From positions 62,001-126,000 of the forward strand of contig CAJXSL010000014.1 in the NCBI GenBank assembly GCA_913060875.1: a stretch of 64,000 bases of DNA, given 5' to 3'. Below the pieces are notes generated by a model, which saw only the letters and a program-made list of their open reading frames with translations, did not search any database and was not told where the DNA came from. This document shows positions 17,337-26,057 of this stretch, piece by piece; positions within the stretch are counted from its first letter, which is position 1; every line of letters begins with the position of its first letter. The DNA is from an uncultured Desulfobacteraceae bacterium. GTDB lineage: Bacteria > Desulfobacterota > Desulfobacteria > Desulfobacterales > UBA5852. Position numbers and translations under genes: made by a program.

Positions 17337-18683
17337 TCATTCAACCAGAACAGGTATCCTGGCCAAAACGCCGAAATTATAGCCGCCGGTGCCGCCACGC
17401 GGTTCGTGATAACTGCAATCCGGACGAAAAAACATGGTTTTCTGGATGTCGCTGGCGGTCAAATCGCCTACGGATGTGTCATCGGCCGTGTGCAACTGGA
17501 AGGCATCTGTAAATTCCTGCCATGCTTCCTGACGCTGGGCGTCAGTCATGTCATCAATAGTCAAATCGGGATTGTCACTTAGGCCCGAATAGGTCCAGTT
17601 TTCCATTTCAAGGGGAATATCCTGCCAATGCGGATCGGTGCTCGACTGCTTGATCCACAGGACATCCAGGGTTACCACACCCACCAGTTCGGAGCAGGGT
17701 CCCGGATTGTTGCCAGGGCAGTCGATGACCGGCAGCGTGATTGTCCAGGGTTCGATCGGATAACCGCGATCGTCGGTCGCCAGGCCGGTCGCCGGATCCA
17801 TCCAGCAGTCCCGCATTTGGTCATACACATTGTTCTGCATACCGCCGACCGTGCCCATGTCCGCACCAAAGATGAGCGATTCGGGGTTTCCGTCGGCGCA
17901 GATCAGGGGCCTCACCGTGGGCACCGAAGTGGTCTGGCAGGGTTCCTGGCTAAAATTGGTCCAGGCGGCCGTATTGTGGGTCGATCCGCCGCCGCTGTCG
18001 ATCATTCGCCCGGTGGCACAGGAATAGGCCCCGGTTTCAGGATCCACGATGCTCTGGCGGCAGATGGCAATGGGCTGGTCCACATCTTCCGGGCGCAGGG
18101 ATCCGGCAAAACCGATGTAGGCCACGGCATCCGTGTAGAGCTCGAAATCGTCATATCCAAAAATCCGGGCAAAAAAGGAGGCTGCCGGTGTGGCCTGTCG
18201 CCTGGCCACAACCCGAACGGCATTGATGAAATTCAGGTCGCCGTCCAGTTCTTCGGTGGTTCGATCAAGATCGACCGGAAACAGGGAATCGTTGGCAGTA
18301 AACGTATGGGTGGTAAAAGACCAGTGTCCCCGCTGAACATCGACGTTGGCGCCTGAATTTTGACCGTCGGACCAGTTTACGTCCACCGCGATCCAGCCCG
18401 TCTCTGCCAGGGCCCGGTTGTCGCGCGCCGCATCGTAGGCAATCTGATTGGCCCCGGGATTGACCGCCGAACCGTCGTTGTTGTAGAGGAACCGGGCACC
18501 GGCCAGAGCGCCGGCATCGGCGGCGTTCTGCAGTTCGTTCCTGACCACGTAGAGATGGGCCAGATCGATGGTTAACGCCACAATGCCCAAAAGTACGAAC
18601 ATCAGTATGGCCACCAGGGGAAGGGTGATGCCTTTCTGGTTCAACAAAACCGTTTTTTTATTGGTCTTTAAGCCGTATTTCAT
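17337..18683 (-). CDS. tadG: TadG-like pilus-associated pseudopilin/adaptor protein
   Basis: The 448-residue protein has the TadE/TadG N-terminus: a short basic tail with NQKGITLP (a Gly-type leader peptidase context), one hydrophobic helix (about 20-42), then YVVRNELQNAADAGALAGAR, the hallmark AADAAALAGA-type box of TadG. The remaining roughly 370 residues are extracytoplasmic, Asp/Asn/Gly-rich, and contain about ten cysteines. No MIDAS-containing von Willebrand A domain is evident, unlike longer TadG proteins. TadG is needed for pilus assembly or anchoring. A GAGGT site lies eight bases before the ATG. It follows tadE with a 16-bp gap. Confidence 0.88.
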   Translation of the reverse strand: MKYGLKTNKKTVLLNQKGITLPLVAILMFVLLGIVALTIDLAHLYVVRNELQNAADAGALAGARFLYNNDGSAVNPGANQIAYDAARDNRALAETGWIAVDVNWSDGQNSGANVDVQRGHWSFTTHTFTANDSLFPVDLDRTTEELDGDLNFINAVRVVARRQATPAASFFARIFGYDDFELYTDAVAYIGFAGSLRPEDVDQPIAICRQSIVDPETGAYSCATGRMIDSGGGSTHNTAAWTNFSQEPCQTTSVPTVRPLICADGNPESLIFGADMGTVGGMQNNVYDQMRDCWMDPATGLATDDRGYPIEPWTITLPVIDCPGNNPGPCSELVGVVTLDVLWIKQSSTDPHWQDIPLEMENWTYSGLSDNPDLTIDDMTDAQRQEAWQEFTDAFQLHTADDTSVGDLTASDIQKTMFFRPDCSYHEPRGGTGGYNFGVLARIPVLVE

Positions 18684-18699
18684 GGCACATTACCTCTAT

Positions 18700-19149
18700 T
18701 CATTCCATTCGCATGACGGTTTCGGCCTGCAGGTTCAGGCTGTCGTTAATGTTGCCCCCCAGCAACGCCAGGACGTTCGAGAAGACCAGAAAGCGGAAGG
18801 GGTAGGTGACGTTCACCGTGAGCTGGTCACCGGCGGAATCCAGGGAGGGTGACCCGGCCCTGGATATGTTAATATTGACCGCCGAAGCGCTGTCGAACGA
18901 TATGAGGTAGTCCTGGCAGTACTGCTGAACTGTTGCGATGATGGTGGCATTGTCCGGATGATTGGTTCCGGCGACGCTGTCGAAATCGTAGACAATGCCG
19001 GCCCGCGCACCCTCACGACTGGCATTGGTGAGCATGGCCTTGTCATAGAGAAGAACCCCGAATTCAATGATTCCGAAGAGGATCACGAAAAGAAGTGGCG
19101 CAATAATTGCAAATTCGGCCATTGACCCGCCGTTTTCATCCTCGATCAT
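18700..19149 (-). CDS. tadE: TadE-like minor pseudopilin
   Basis: The start MIEDENGGSMAEFAIIAPLL is a classic TadE leader: a short polar tail ending in Gly-Gly-Ser, Glu five residues into the mature part, then a hydrophobic helix (LLFVILFGIIEFGVLLYDK) and ASREGARAG, the conserved box after the helix. TadE proteins are processed by the prepilin peptidase CpaA/TadV and form minor subunits. The ATG at 19149 has GGAAGG just upstream and gives a 149-residue protein of normal size. A longer frame to 19311 adds 54 atypical residues and has a weaker, more distant ribosome site, so I reject it with modest certainty. Confidence 0.88.
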   Translation of the reverse strand: MIEDENGGSMAEFAIIAPLLFVILFGIIEFGVLLYDKAMLTNASREGARAGIVYDFDSVAGTNHPDNATIIATVQQYCQDYLISFDSASAVNINISRAGSPSLDSAGDQLTVNVTYPFRFLVFSNVLALLGGNINDSLNLQAETVMRME

Positions 19150-19351
19150 GCTATCCTTCCGGGCCGGTCGATAGATCAGACTGCGGGATGAACAGTTTGC
19201 GGTCATGCCGCTGCAGCCTGGGATATCTTCCCCATTCCTCGCGATCGTTTTCGATTGGGCGCCCTTCGTTGGACTGACGGATTTAGGATATGGGTTCGTC
19301 GATGTTGTCATGTCTCGAATTCCCTTATAGTACTTTGATCTTCATCCTGTT

Positions 19352-19648
19352 CTATTGCTTTACCGTTACGACCCCAAATTCAGTGGCCGCCTTCGGCTGG
19401 GCTTTTCCGCCGCTCTTGTAGGCTTTCATGTTGCTTTCGGAGGCATCGCCATCGAGCCCCTCCACCGGATCGATGTTTTTCCCGGCATCATGGTTGATGA
19501 TCTGGTTGTGTTTAGCGGTTTCGTATGCCCGGCCCCAGTTTTTATCGAGCCGGGACTCGCCCATAAAAACATTTCGATTTTGTGAACAGCCCAGAAACGC
19601 CATCAAGACGATAGTGCCTGCGATAAGTTTGAATGTGTTGCTCAGCAT
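19352..19648 (-). CDS. Small lipoprotein of the tad locus
   Basis: The 98-residue product has a signal peptide ending in the lipobox AFLGC (Cys about 21). The short mature part contains RLDKNWGRAYETAKHNQIIN and DAGKNIDPVEGLDG, then a Lys/Ala-rich tail. No known domain. From memory this RLDKNWGRAYE pattern occurs in small lipoproteins within Tad loci of related bacteria, but I cannot verify this here. The gene has GAGGGGG before the ATG and lies between the secretin gene and tadE. A plausible role is secretin assistance at the outer membrane, inferred only from lipid anchoring and position. Confidence 0.75.
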   Translation of the reverse strand: MLSNTFKLIAGTIVLMAFLGCSQNRNVFMGESRLDKNWGRAYETAKHNQIINHDAGKNIDPVEGLDGDASESNMKAYKSGGKAQPKAATEFGVVTVKQ

Positions 19649-19694
19649 TGCTTCCCCCTCATGTTTGGTCTGTAATCTTTATATTCGAAGGTTG

Positions 19695-21152
19695 TTAGGG
19701 TGTAGCGTGTCCAAATTCCCCATCCATATCGCCCTGAAGATTGTTTTCCTTTACCTTAGCCTGCCCTTCCATCAGCCCCAGGACATAGAACTCGGTGTCG
19801 TTGGGTTCGATATAATAGTCGGTGGGCAGCGGCTGCTTATCCCCATCGATGGGCTTCACCAGGTGGGGGGTGGCGATGATAATCAGCTCGGTTTCGTTCT
19901 TCTGGAAAGACCGGCTGCGGAACAGCGTTCCCAAGATAGGGATGTCACCTAGAAGCGGATATTTGCTCATGGCATCCCTGGCCGTATCGCGCAGCAGTCC
20001 GGCAATGGCAAAACTCTGTCCGTCGGCCAGTTCAATCACCGTCTCCGCTTTGCGCGTGTTGAGACCGGGCACCACGAAGCCTTCAAGTTGCACCGCATTG
20101 CTGAAATCCAGTTCAGAGACTTCGGGGGCTACCTTGATGTTGATTTTGCCGTCGTCCAGAACCGTGGGGGTAAAGGTCAAACCGACACCAAACGGTTTGT
20201 ATTCGATGGCCACGGTGCCAAGCCCTTGAGGCACGGGCACCGGGAATTCTCCGCCGGCCAGGAAGTTGGCATTCTGTCCGCTCAATGCGATCAGCGTGGG
20301 TTCCGCCAGGACTTTGACCAGACCGTCGGCTTTGAGAGCGTCGACGAAACCGGTCCACGTCGTGTCATTGCTGCTGAACCTGAAAATGGAACTGACGGTC
20401 GGTGACACGAAGGTCCCAAAAGGCTCCGTCACGAAACCGGCACCGACATCGATCAAACCCGGTATGCTGATGTTGGCATCATCGGGATCCACCAGGGTCG
20501 TGAGGTTCCCCAACTGGTTGACGCCGAATTTGCCGCTATCGGTCAGGTAATTGAAGTTGACCCCCATGCGGCGCGCCAGGCTGCGCTGCATCTCAGCCAC
20601 CCTCACTTCCAGCATGACCTGCTGCACGCCCCGCACCTCAACCAGATTGTTGATATTGCCTTCCGGGGCATAGGAGCGGGCCAGGGAGAGGGCCTGGGAA
20701 AGATTGGCGGCACTGGAGACCCGCCCGGAAAGGGTGATCGCCTGATGCGTTGCCGTTACCTTGAGGTCGCCTTCGTCCGGCAGAATTTCATTGAGTTTCT
20801 GTTTCAGCTGGGAAACATCGAAACCCACATCGAGATCGAAGATTTTGTAATTTCCCTTTTGGTGCCACAGGGTCATGTTGGTGACGCCGGCGCTTTTTCC
20901 CGTGACATAGATTTCATTGGGGGATATCAGGACGAAGTCGGCCACATCGGGATCGGCAATGGATATGCGCTTGACCGACTCCTTGCTCTTCAGCACCATG
21001 GATTTACCCACCAGCAGGTTGAGTCGTTTCACGACGTGCGTTTCTTCCGCCAGGGCTCCACCAGACCATAGGATGCACGTCAGGAAGAAGACCATGATCA
21101 CAAGGATCGTCCCAGCAGACTTTGTTAGTTTTACTCCCGTTGACGGTAACAT
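19695..21152 (-). CDS. cpaC: Tad pilus outer-membrane secretin CpaC/RcpA
   Basis: This 485-residue protein has a signal peptide (to about residue 35). The N-terminal pilus-formation domain includes LLVGKSMVLKSKESVKRISI and DVADFVLISPNEIYVTGKSAG. A BON-like domain (LKVTATHQAITLSGRVSSAA) and the secretin domain follow (VEVRGVQQVMLEVRVAEMQR to FRSRSFQKNETELIIIATPHLV). The VPQGLGTVAIEYKPFGVGL segment is the secretin core signature. It forms the outer-membrane channel for the Flp pilus. An AGGAG site lies upstream. It is 22 bp after cpaB, as in most Tad operons. Confidence 0.95.
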   Translation of the reverse strand: MLPSTGVKLTKSAGTILVIMVFFLTCILWSGGALAEETHVVKRLNLLVGKSMVLKSKESVKRISIADPDVADFVLISPNEIYVTGKSAGVTNMTLWHQKGNYKIFDLDVGFDVSQLKQKLNEILPDEGDLKVTATHQAITLSGRVSSAANLSQALSLARSYAPEGNINNLVEVRGVQQVMLEVRVAEMQRSLARRMGVNFNYLTDSGKFGVNQLGNLTTLVDPDDANISIPGLIDVGAGFVTEPFGTFVSPTVSSIFRFSSNDTTWTGFVDALKADGLVKVLAEPTLIALSGQNANFLAGGEFPVPVPQGLGTVAIEYKPFGVGLTFTPTVLDDGKINIKVAPEVSELDFSNAVQLEGFVVPGLNTRKAETVIELADGQSFAIAGLLRDTARDAMSKYPLLGDIPILGTLFRSRSFQKNETELIIIATPHLVKPIDGDKQPLPTDYYIEPNDTEFYVLGLMEGQAKVKENNLQGDMDGEFGHATP

Positions 21153-21174
21153 ACCGATCGTTCTCCTCTCCAGG

Positions 21175-22029
21175 TTACATTTTGAATTTCTGCTTGCTGA
21201 CCTTGTCGCCTTTGATCATTTCTACTGTCGTGCTGCGGGTTCGCGGCACCCACTTTTTAGTCGCTGACTTTGTTTTGGGCTTGGGCGGATCGCCCCGCAG
21301 AGATGCCAGCGTCTGCGGTATGGTCGCGCCCTTGGTCAGGACCGTTTCGGTATCCATCATATTGCGCAGGGCGAACTGCAGCTTGCCTTTGGTTGCGGCC
21401 AGGGAAAGCTTTTCAGCCTGCTCCGGGTCCACCTCAAGGGTATAGACGTCCACCGGGTTAGGCTTGCCTTCTTCGTTTTCTTCGACCTCGGTTCCAGCCG
21501 CCAGAACCTGCACATTGCTCAATACCAACTTGGTGGTTTCCTCCTTGTTGCGGGGATCTTTGAGCGTTACTAGAACATCAACCCTGTTGCCCGGCTGAAT
21601 GAAACCCGATATACCGATGACCTTGTCGCCTTTCACGGCCACAGCGCGCATTCCTGATTGGATCACGGCTGATACGCCACCAGTCGTTACATTTTCTGGC
21701 GCCAGTCTGTACTCCAAAACAGGTTCGGTCATTTTGAGAGGCGTTACGACGACGCGTCCTACAAGCTTGGCAGGATCTGAAAAATGACCTTCCGGTAAGC
21801 TCTCTTTCATGTAGGGCACCGTCTTCAGCATTTCCTTTTTGAGCTTGGTGCCCCAGTTCAAATTCGCCGCAGCCACCACGACTTTCACCGCTTCGACCTT
21901 TTCGCCCGTCATTTCGACCACATCGGTCGGCATATTTTTCGACTGCAGCCAGTTGTACAGGAACAAACTGCCGCTTGTCGCGATGATCAGGGCCAAGGCG
22001 ATTGGAATGAATGCTTTCCATCTACCCAT
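21175..22029 (-). CDS. cpaB: Tad pilus periplasmic assembly protein CpaB/RcpC
   Basis: The 284-residue protein has one N-terminal transmembrane helix (about 8-28), then two SAF-like/beta-clip domains. The first, VKVVVAAANLNWGTKLKKEM, is the antifreeze-like SAF fold; the second contains AVAVKGDKVIGISGFIQPGN and RVDVLVTL. These are defining features of RcpC/CpaB. The C-terminus is basic. CpaB works with the secretin CpaC, perhaps controlling channel gating or binding the cell wall. The start has AAGGAG nine bases upstream. It is the second gene after the pilin-peptidase gene. Confidence 0.95.
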   Translation of the reverse strand: MGRWKAFIPIALALIIATSGSLFLYNWLQSKNMPTDVVEMTGEKVEAVKVVVAAANLNWGTKLKKEMLKTVPYMKESLPEGHFSDPAKLVGRVVVTPLKMTEPVLEYRLAPENVTTGGVSAVIQSGMRAVAVKGDKVIGISGFIQPGNRVDVLVTLKDPRNKEETTKLVLSNVQVLAAGTEVEENEEGKPNPVDVYTLEVDPEQAEKLSLAATKGKLQFALRNMMDTETVLTKGATIPQTLASLRGDPPKPKTKSATKKWVPRTRSTTVEMIKGDKVSKQKFKM

Positions 22030-22073
22030 GATGTTTTTCTCCTTCTTTTACTGATGAAGTTGTTTAAATGGCC

Positions 22074-22622
22074 TTATAATAATTGTTTAAAGACATCATA
22101 CCCGTTGTATTCCATCGCCAGATAGCAAAAGGTTCCCACGGCAATGGGGATTGCGTAACGCAAAACCAGCCGTTTTTCTTCAGTGTCCGGAGGTATTAAA
22201 ATCAGATTTTTTGTAAGCCAAAGTGTTTTGGTCGTTGCATACAAACGCTTGCCAAACGAGACGGCATTGCCTCTGTTCAGGGCAAAAAGAATAGCGCCGT
22301 AAACACCCCCGAAAAGAACCACCAGGATCGAGGCCATCAGTACACCTTTGGGTCCTATTATGGCGCCGACCGCCCCCATGAGCTTGGCGTCTCCTGCCCC
22401 CATACCGCCCATGAGGTAAGGGATAATGAACAGCCCTATCCCGGTTGCCATTCCTCCTGCACTGAACAAAAGTCCATCGACGCCGCCTGCCACAACATGG
22501 GCAATAAGTGCGAGGAGCATGGTCGGGTAGGTTACCCAGTTGGGTATTTTCAATCGGCGAATATCTTCAATCACCGCTATCCCCGTGGCGATGGCCAGCA
22601 ATATAATCAAATATTCTTCCAT
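22074..22622 (-). CDS. cpaA: Flp prepilin peptidase CpaA/TadV
   Basis: The 182-residue protein has six hydrophobic helices and belongs to the A24 aspartic prepilin peptidase family. The two catalytic acids are visible: Asp in IEDIRRLKIPNWVT and the GxGD motif in GGMGAGDAKLMGAVGA. Like other TadV proteins it lacks the N-terminal methyltransferase domain of PilD. It cleaves leader peptides of Flp and the TadE/TadG pseudopilins on the cytoplasmic side. It is separated from flp by the hairpin at 22666-22700. Confidence 0.95.
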   Translation of the reverse strand: MEEYLIILLAIATGIAVIEDIRRLKIPNWVTYPTMLLALIAHVVAGGVDGLLFSAGGMATGIGLFIIPYLMGGMGAGDAKLMGAVGAIIGPKGVLMASILVVLFGGVYGAILFALNRGNAVSFGKRLYATTKTLWLTKNLILIPPDTEEKRLVLRYAIPIAVGTFCYLAMEYNGYDVFKQLL

Positions 22623-22665
22623 GGTATGGTACTCTTTATCTTTGAAAATTTTTGACTATTTGTTT

Positions 22666-22700
22666 AGCCCTCTTCATGAACACTTTCCATGAAGAGGGCT
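22666..22700 (-). terminator. Strong hairpin between flp and cpaA, partial terminator or mRNA-stabilising structure
   Basis: A perfect 13-bp inverted repeat (AGCCCTCTTCATG and CATGAAGAGGGCT) surrounds a 9-nt loop, 20 bp after the flp stop. On the minus-strand transcript it is not followed by a U-run, so full termination is unlikely. Such hairpins commonly protect abundant pilin mRNA or reduce downstream expression. The role is inferred. Confidence 0.75.
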
Positions 22701-22720
22701 AATGATCAGACGGCGAATTT

Positions 22721-22885
22721 TTATCCGTTGATTGCCGTAGTTACGTTGTCAATTGAAGTATCAATGGCCTGTCCCAGTAGAACAGCTGCTCCTGCTGCGA
22801 CAATAACGACAAGGGCACCCATTACGGCGTATTCAGCAGTTTCAATTCCATCTTCGTCTTTCAGAAAGTTCCAAATCTTTTCCAT
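22721..22885 (-). CDS. flp: Flp-family major pilin
   Basis: This 54-residue gene is short. Translation begins MEKIWNFLKDEDGIETAEYA and continues VMGALVVIVAAGAAVLLGQA to INNV-like polar residues and the stop. The prepilin site is Gly13 followed by IETAEY, matching the Flp motif G/XXXXEY cleaved by TadV, with Glu at position 5 of the mature pilin. One hydrophobic helix follows. Mature pilin is about 41 residues. An AGGAG site sits nine bases before the ATG. It is the first gene of the tad run, about 175 nt behind a sigma-54 promoter, and should be the most highly expressed. Confidence 0.95.
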   Translation of the reverse strand: MEKIWNFLKDEDGIETAEYAVMGALVVIVAAGAAVLLGQAIDTSIDNVTTAING

Positions 22886-23073
22886 TTCTTTTGTCTCCTC
22901 TTAAGATTGATATGGTGATTTAGTGAAACAAAACAATCAAAAGTAAAACCGATGCGCCTTACCACCCCCCTTCAAACAAGCATTGGTCATTCAAAAAAGG
23001 TAAACACCGAGCCCTGGCCAAGACCTGCGTCAGAAGATAAGAGTTCTTCTGTAAATCGTTGAAAGAGGGTATG

Positions 23074-23089
23074 AGCAAAGGATGTGCCA
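23074..23089 (-). promoter_or_regulatory. Sigma-54 promoter for flp/tad operon
   Basis: On the minus strand the sequence TGGCACATCCTTTGCT matches the -24/-12 consensus TGGCACG-N4-TTGCW at every position except one, with exact spacing. Transcription would begin near 23062, leaving a leader of about 175 nt before flp. Sigma-54 promoters need an AAA+ enhancer-binding activator; none is encoded next to the tad locus. Confidence 0.8.
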
Positions 23090-23228
23090 AAGAAAAAAGA
23101 GAAGAGAAGAGATAAACACTATTTTTGTGAAGGAAATTCCAAATACGATTAAAAATAAAAATTGGTCACAAAATATTTACAAAATGTAACAAGAAAAATT
23201 TGAGGGCAATTTCTATGAGAATCGGTTT

Positions 23229-23247
23229 CCCTAAAAAAACTTTAGGG
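23229..23247. promoter_or_regulatory. Palindrome upstream of the flp promoter, candidate activator site
   Basis: CCCTAAA and TTTAGGG flank a 5-nt AAAAC spacer. It lies about 150 bp upstream of the sigma-54 promoter, the usual distance for an enhancer-binding-protein site. It could instead be a simple hairpin. The surrounding gap 22886-24099 is clearly more AT-rich than the genes and shows no convincing gene; beyond the promoter, this palindrome and the repeat at 23841, I see nothing else in it. Confidence 0.4.
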
Positions 23248-23840
23248 GGACTCAAAATGGAGGGATTTTCAATTTGTTGGTCGATTTCAGCAGATGAACT
23301 TTAAAGGCATGGGCATGGATATGCGCAAATATTAGGTTTCCCAGCGATATTATTCACAATATAAATCTGCATCGAAGATGATTGTGGCCAATTGTGGCAT
23401 AAGAACAAAAATACCCAAAATGTTTAAATAACAACAAGGCCATAAATATTTTTAAGGCCTGAGGATTTCACAAGATATAATTGGGCAATCTATTTCATAC
23501 AAAATCTTTGACAATGATTTTTTGCCAAGTCATGGTTGGTATTTTTTACCATTTTTCTTCAATTTTTTTCAATTTAAAAAGATTTATCGATATTTATTCT
23601 ATTAAATATCAAATAGATATATCGAAATCGGCCTCAGACTTCAATTATTTTTCAATTGAATCCGTTCCTTTTCGATTTATTGATGCGTCGGTTTGATTCA
23701 TCTGAAATTTGGACAGACCAGCCCTTCATTATAGTTTAGCCGCTGAGGTCATCTATAAATGAGGTGAATCGCTGCTGTGTGAATTTTAAGCGATTTGCTA
23801 ATACGAGCGGCGGGTGCTCAGTTGTTTGCAGCTTATCCCT

Positions 23841-23961
23841 GATATTTCACGCGTTCGAGATGTTCATTGGAGGACATCAGGTCTCCGTTGTACGAATGCT
23901 ACCGTAAGGATCTGATAACACTGCCAATGAGCATCGCGGCGCGCCCGCAGGGTGAAATTTT
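23841..23961 (+). repeat. 125-bp hairpin repeat, copy B
   Basis: Outer arms GATATTTCACGCG and GCAGGGTGAAATTTT enclose further complementary blocks (TTCATTGG with CCAATGAG, and CATCAG with CTGAT) and an apical loop near GTTGTACGAATGCTACC. It matches the copies at 25882-26008 (inverted) and 53262-53383. Copy B is the most diverged in the inner stem but keeps pairing. A block AAATCATACCCCGAATAGC follows 50 bp later, as at the collapsed copy A. Confidence 0.8.
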
Positions 23962-24099
23962 GGCGATGATTTTGGGAATGGACTAAGGATACAAAGTGTC
24001 ACCTGAAAATCATACCCCGAATAGCTTTTATGCTACTGAATCGTTGCATAAAATGTAGTGCTTAGAAAAAATCCATGAAATGTTCGGGTTAATCATTTG

Positions 24100-25248
24100 T
24101 CAGGGCGGGGTATTGCAGTGGAGCTGAACCAGATCCGCCGATGAAAACACCGTTCCCTTCCTCAGGGCTTCACAGCGGACGGCTTCAAGCAGTATTTTCG
24201 TCTCCGCATTCGACAGGGCCAGGCCGGCTTCCGCCATCACATGCTGCAAAACCTTCGATCCACTGTGACGACCGACCACCAGTTGCATCTTTTCACGGCC
24301 CACGACATCCGGACTGAAAGGCTGATACGTCCGGGGATCGTTCAGCAACGCGGCACAGTGAATGCCCGACTCGTGGCGAAACACCCCTTCGCCGGTGATG
24401 GGTTGGTCCACCGGTATGGCGCGTTTGGTGGCCTGGGACACGTACCGGCATAAGGGCAGGAGTTTGCGCGTGTCGATGGCGCCGGTACGATTTTCAAGCG
24501 TCCCCACCGCAACCGCAACCTGTTCCAGGGATGCATTGCCGGCCCGCTCGCCGATACCGTTGACCGTGACGCTGACCGCCTGTATGCCGGCTTCGATGGC
24601 GGCAATGGCATTGGCCGTAGCCATCCCGAGATCGTTGTGGCCATGGAATTCCAGGGCCGTTCGTCCGGCCACAGGCGTCAGCGCCTTAACCATTGCCGCC
24701 GTTTGCAGAGGGCGGGCCAGGCCGACCGTATCGGCAATACGAACGCGATGGGCCCCGCAGGACGCGGCCAGTGCCACAAAGGCCTGAAGAAATTCGGGCG
24801 CGGCCCGGAAAGCATCCTGGGCCCCCACGGAAACCAGCTGGAACCGTGACAATGACCAGGGCACCAACGCCCTGAGCTGCGCCAGCACCCATTCCCGGGG
24901 TTTGTCCATGGCCCGCATGAGGATGGGGGAAACCGGAAAACTGATGTGCACGCCGGCTGTTCCGCAGCGGGCCGCCAGCTCGATGTCGCGGGTCAGGGCC
25001 CGGCACCAGCAGGTGAGCAACACACCCAGATCCATTCCCGCAATGGCACGGATGTCGTCCCGCACCTTTTGTCCCATGGCCGGTGTGCCCACCTCCAATT
25101 CCGCCACGCCGACCTCGGCCAGGAGGTGGACGATAGCCATTTTGGTGGATCGATCAAACACGATGCCCGGCGCCTGTTCTCCATCCCGCAGGGTGGTGTC
25201 GATGATCCGCACATGACAACGATCATGCTTCATTTGAGCGTCCTTCAT
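24100..25248 (-). CDS. nifV: Homocitrate synthase NifV
   Basis: The 382-residue protein condenses acetyl-CoA with 2-oxoglutarate to homocitrate, the organic ligand of the nitrogenase FeMo-cofactor. It is a DRE-TIM metallolyase: IIDTTLRDGEQAPG holds the Arg-Asp metal/substrate pair near the N-terminus, FHGHNDLGMATANA carries the metal His residues, and NGIGERAGNASLEQVAVAV is the second family signature. Length and the absence of a LeuA-type regulatory domain fit NifV rather than 2-isopropylmalate synthase; the nif context decides it. The ATG at 25248 has AGGAG five bases upstream; a TTG at 25266 is unlikely. It is the last gene of the nif run, 18 bp after the GNAT gene. Confidence 0.93.
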   Translation of the reverse strand: MKDAQMKHDRCHVRIIDTTLRDGEQAPGIVFDRSTKMAIVHLLAEVGVAELEVGTPAMGQKVRDDIRAIAGMDLGVLLTCWCRALTRDIELAARCGTAGVHISFPVSPILMRAMDKPREWVLAQLRALVPWSLSRFQLVSVGAQDAFRAAPEFLQAFVALAASCGAHRVRIADTVGLARPLQTAAMVKALTPVAGRTALEFHGHNDLGMATANAIAAIEAGIQAVSVTVNGIGERAGNASLEQVAVAVGTLENRTGAIDTRKLLPLCRYVSQATKRAIPVDQPITGEGVFRHESGIHCAALLNDPRTYQPFSPDVVGREKMQLVVGRHSGSKVLQHVMAEAGLALSNAETKILLEAVRCEALRKGTVFSSADLVQLHCNTPP

Positions 25249-25266
25249 GCCATCTCCTGTTTTCAA

Positions 25267-25728
25267 TCACATATGCCTTCGCAGGCAGATGAGCCGTGTC
25301 GGCACCCACCCCATCCGGTCGTAAAAATCAAGGGCGTTGAAATTGGTGCGATCCGCCAGCAGTTGCAGTCGGGTCAGGCCGCGTTCCTGCGCCCAGGCCA
25401 TGACGCCGTTCATCAGGCGCCGGCCGACCCCGCAGCCGCGGTGGTCCTGGTGCACGACCACGTCTTCCACAAGGCCGACCGCCCCTCCTTCGGCCGTGGA
25501 TACCAGGATCTGGATCGTGGCCATGGCAATCACCTCGGCCCCGCTTGCCGCCACCAGAATGCCGCGATGCTTGCCGCAGCCGTCCAGAAAACGGATCAGC
25601 CCCCTTCGCTGGCGTTCCGGATCGGGGGTAAAGTCCTCCTCTATGGCAAACAGTGCCTGCAGCAGGGCAACCATGGTTTCCAGATCGTCCTGCCCGGCGG
25701 ATCGTATGGTCAGGGCCTTCGTGTCCAT
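25267..25728 (-). CDS. GNAT-family N-acetyltransferase in the nif cluster
   Basis: The 153-residue protein has the GNAT fold: N-terminal LTIRSAGQDDLETMVALLQA, the acetyl-CoA pyrophosphate loop VVVHQDHRGCGVGRRLMNGV (V-x-x-x-x-R/Q-G-x-G-x-G/R type), and a C-terminal FYDRMGW motif. Many small-molecule and protein acetyltransferases share this. GNAT genes do occur in nif clusters, but a specific substrate is not established to my knowledge. The ATG at 25728 has GGAG six bases upstream; the longer frame to 25893 is not supported. Its closeness to nifV (18 bp) suggests co-expression. Confidence 0.88.
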   Translation of the reverse strand: MDTKALTIRSAGQDDLETMVALLQALFAIEEDFTPDPERQRRGLIRFLDGCGKHRGILVAASGAEVIAMATIQILVSTAEGGAVGLVEDVVVHQDHRGCGVGRRLMNGVMAWAQERGLTRLQLLADRTNFNALDFYDRMGWVPTRLICLRRHM

Positions 25729-25881
25729 CGTCATCTCCGTTGCACCGGCAACTATCCCGAATATTTCATGAAATTTTTTCGCACAATAAAATTTATGTAA
25801 ATATATCGATGTTATACGCGCTGTTCGCGGTTTGATTTTTCGGTAACAGTTTGTAACCTGCGTTGCTTCCCAAAAAAGCAG

Positions 25882-26008
25882 AAAAAATTTCACCCTGCGG
25901 GCGCGCCCGAGATACCCATCGGCTGCGTTATCAGGGGCTTGCGGTACAGGCGTACAGCAGCGCCCCTGATGCCTTGCCGATGAACATCTCGAACGCGTGA
26001 AATATCCG
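25882..26008 (-). repeat. 125-bp hairpin repeat, copy C (inverted)
   Basis: Read on the minus strand it begins GGATATTTCACGCGTTCGAG and ends GCCCGCAGGGTGAAATTTTT. The inner stem CATCGGC / GCCGATG differs from CATTGG / CCAATG of copy D by a paired change, which keeps the helix. It fills most of the 329-bp gap 25729-26057 between the GNAT gene and the small gene upstream of it; the rest shows no gene or promoter I can support. Confidence 0.85.
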
Positions 26009-26057
26009 GGATAGGGCGTTAAAAACCATGGAATTTACCGGTTTGCGCCAAAAGGAA

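Noticed and set aside
17337..18683. Von Willebrand A domain in the TadG-like protein
   Set aside because: I found no DxSxS metal site; the extracytoplasmic part is Asp-rich but lacks the motif.
23481..23696. 71-codon plus-strand frame in the AT-rich flp upstream region
   Set aside because: Composition is that of the AT-rich spacer (Phe, Ile, Ser, Tyr); no ribosome site and no neighbour support.
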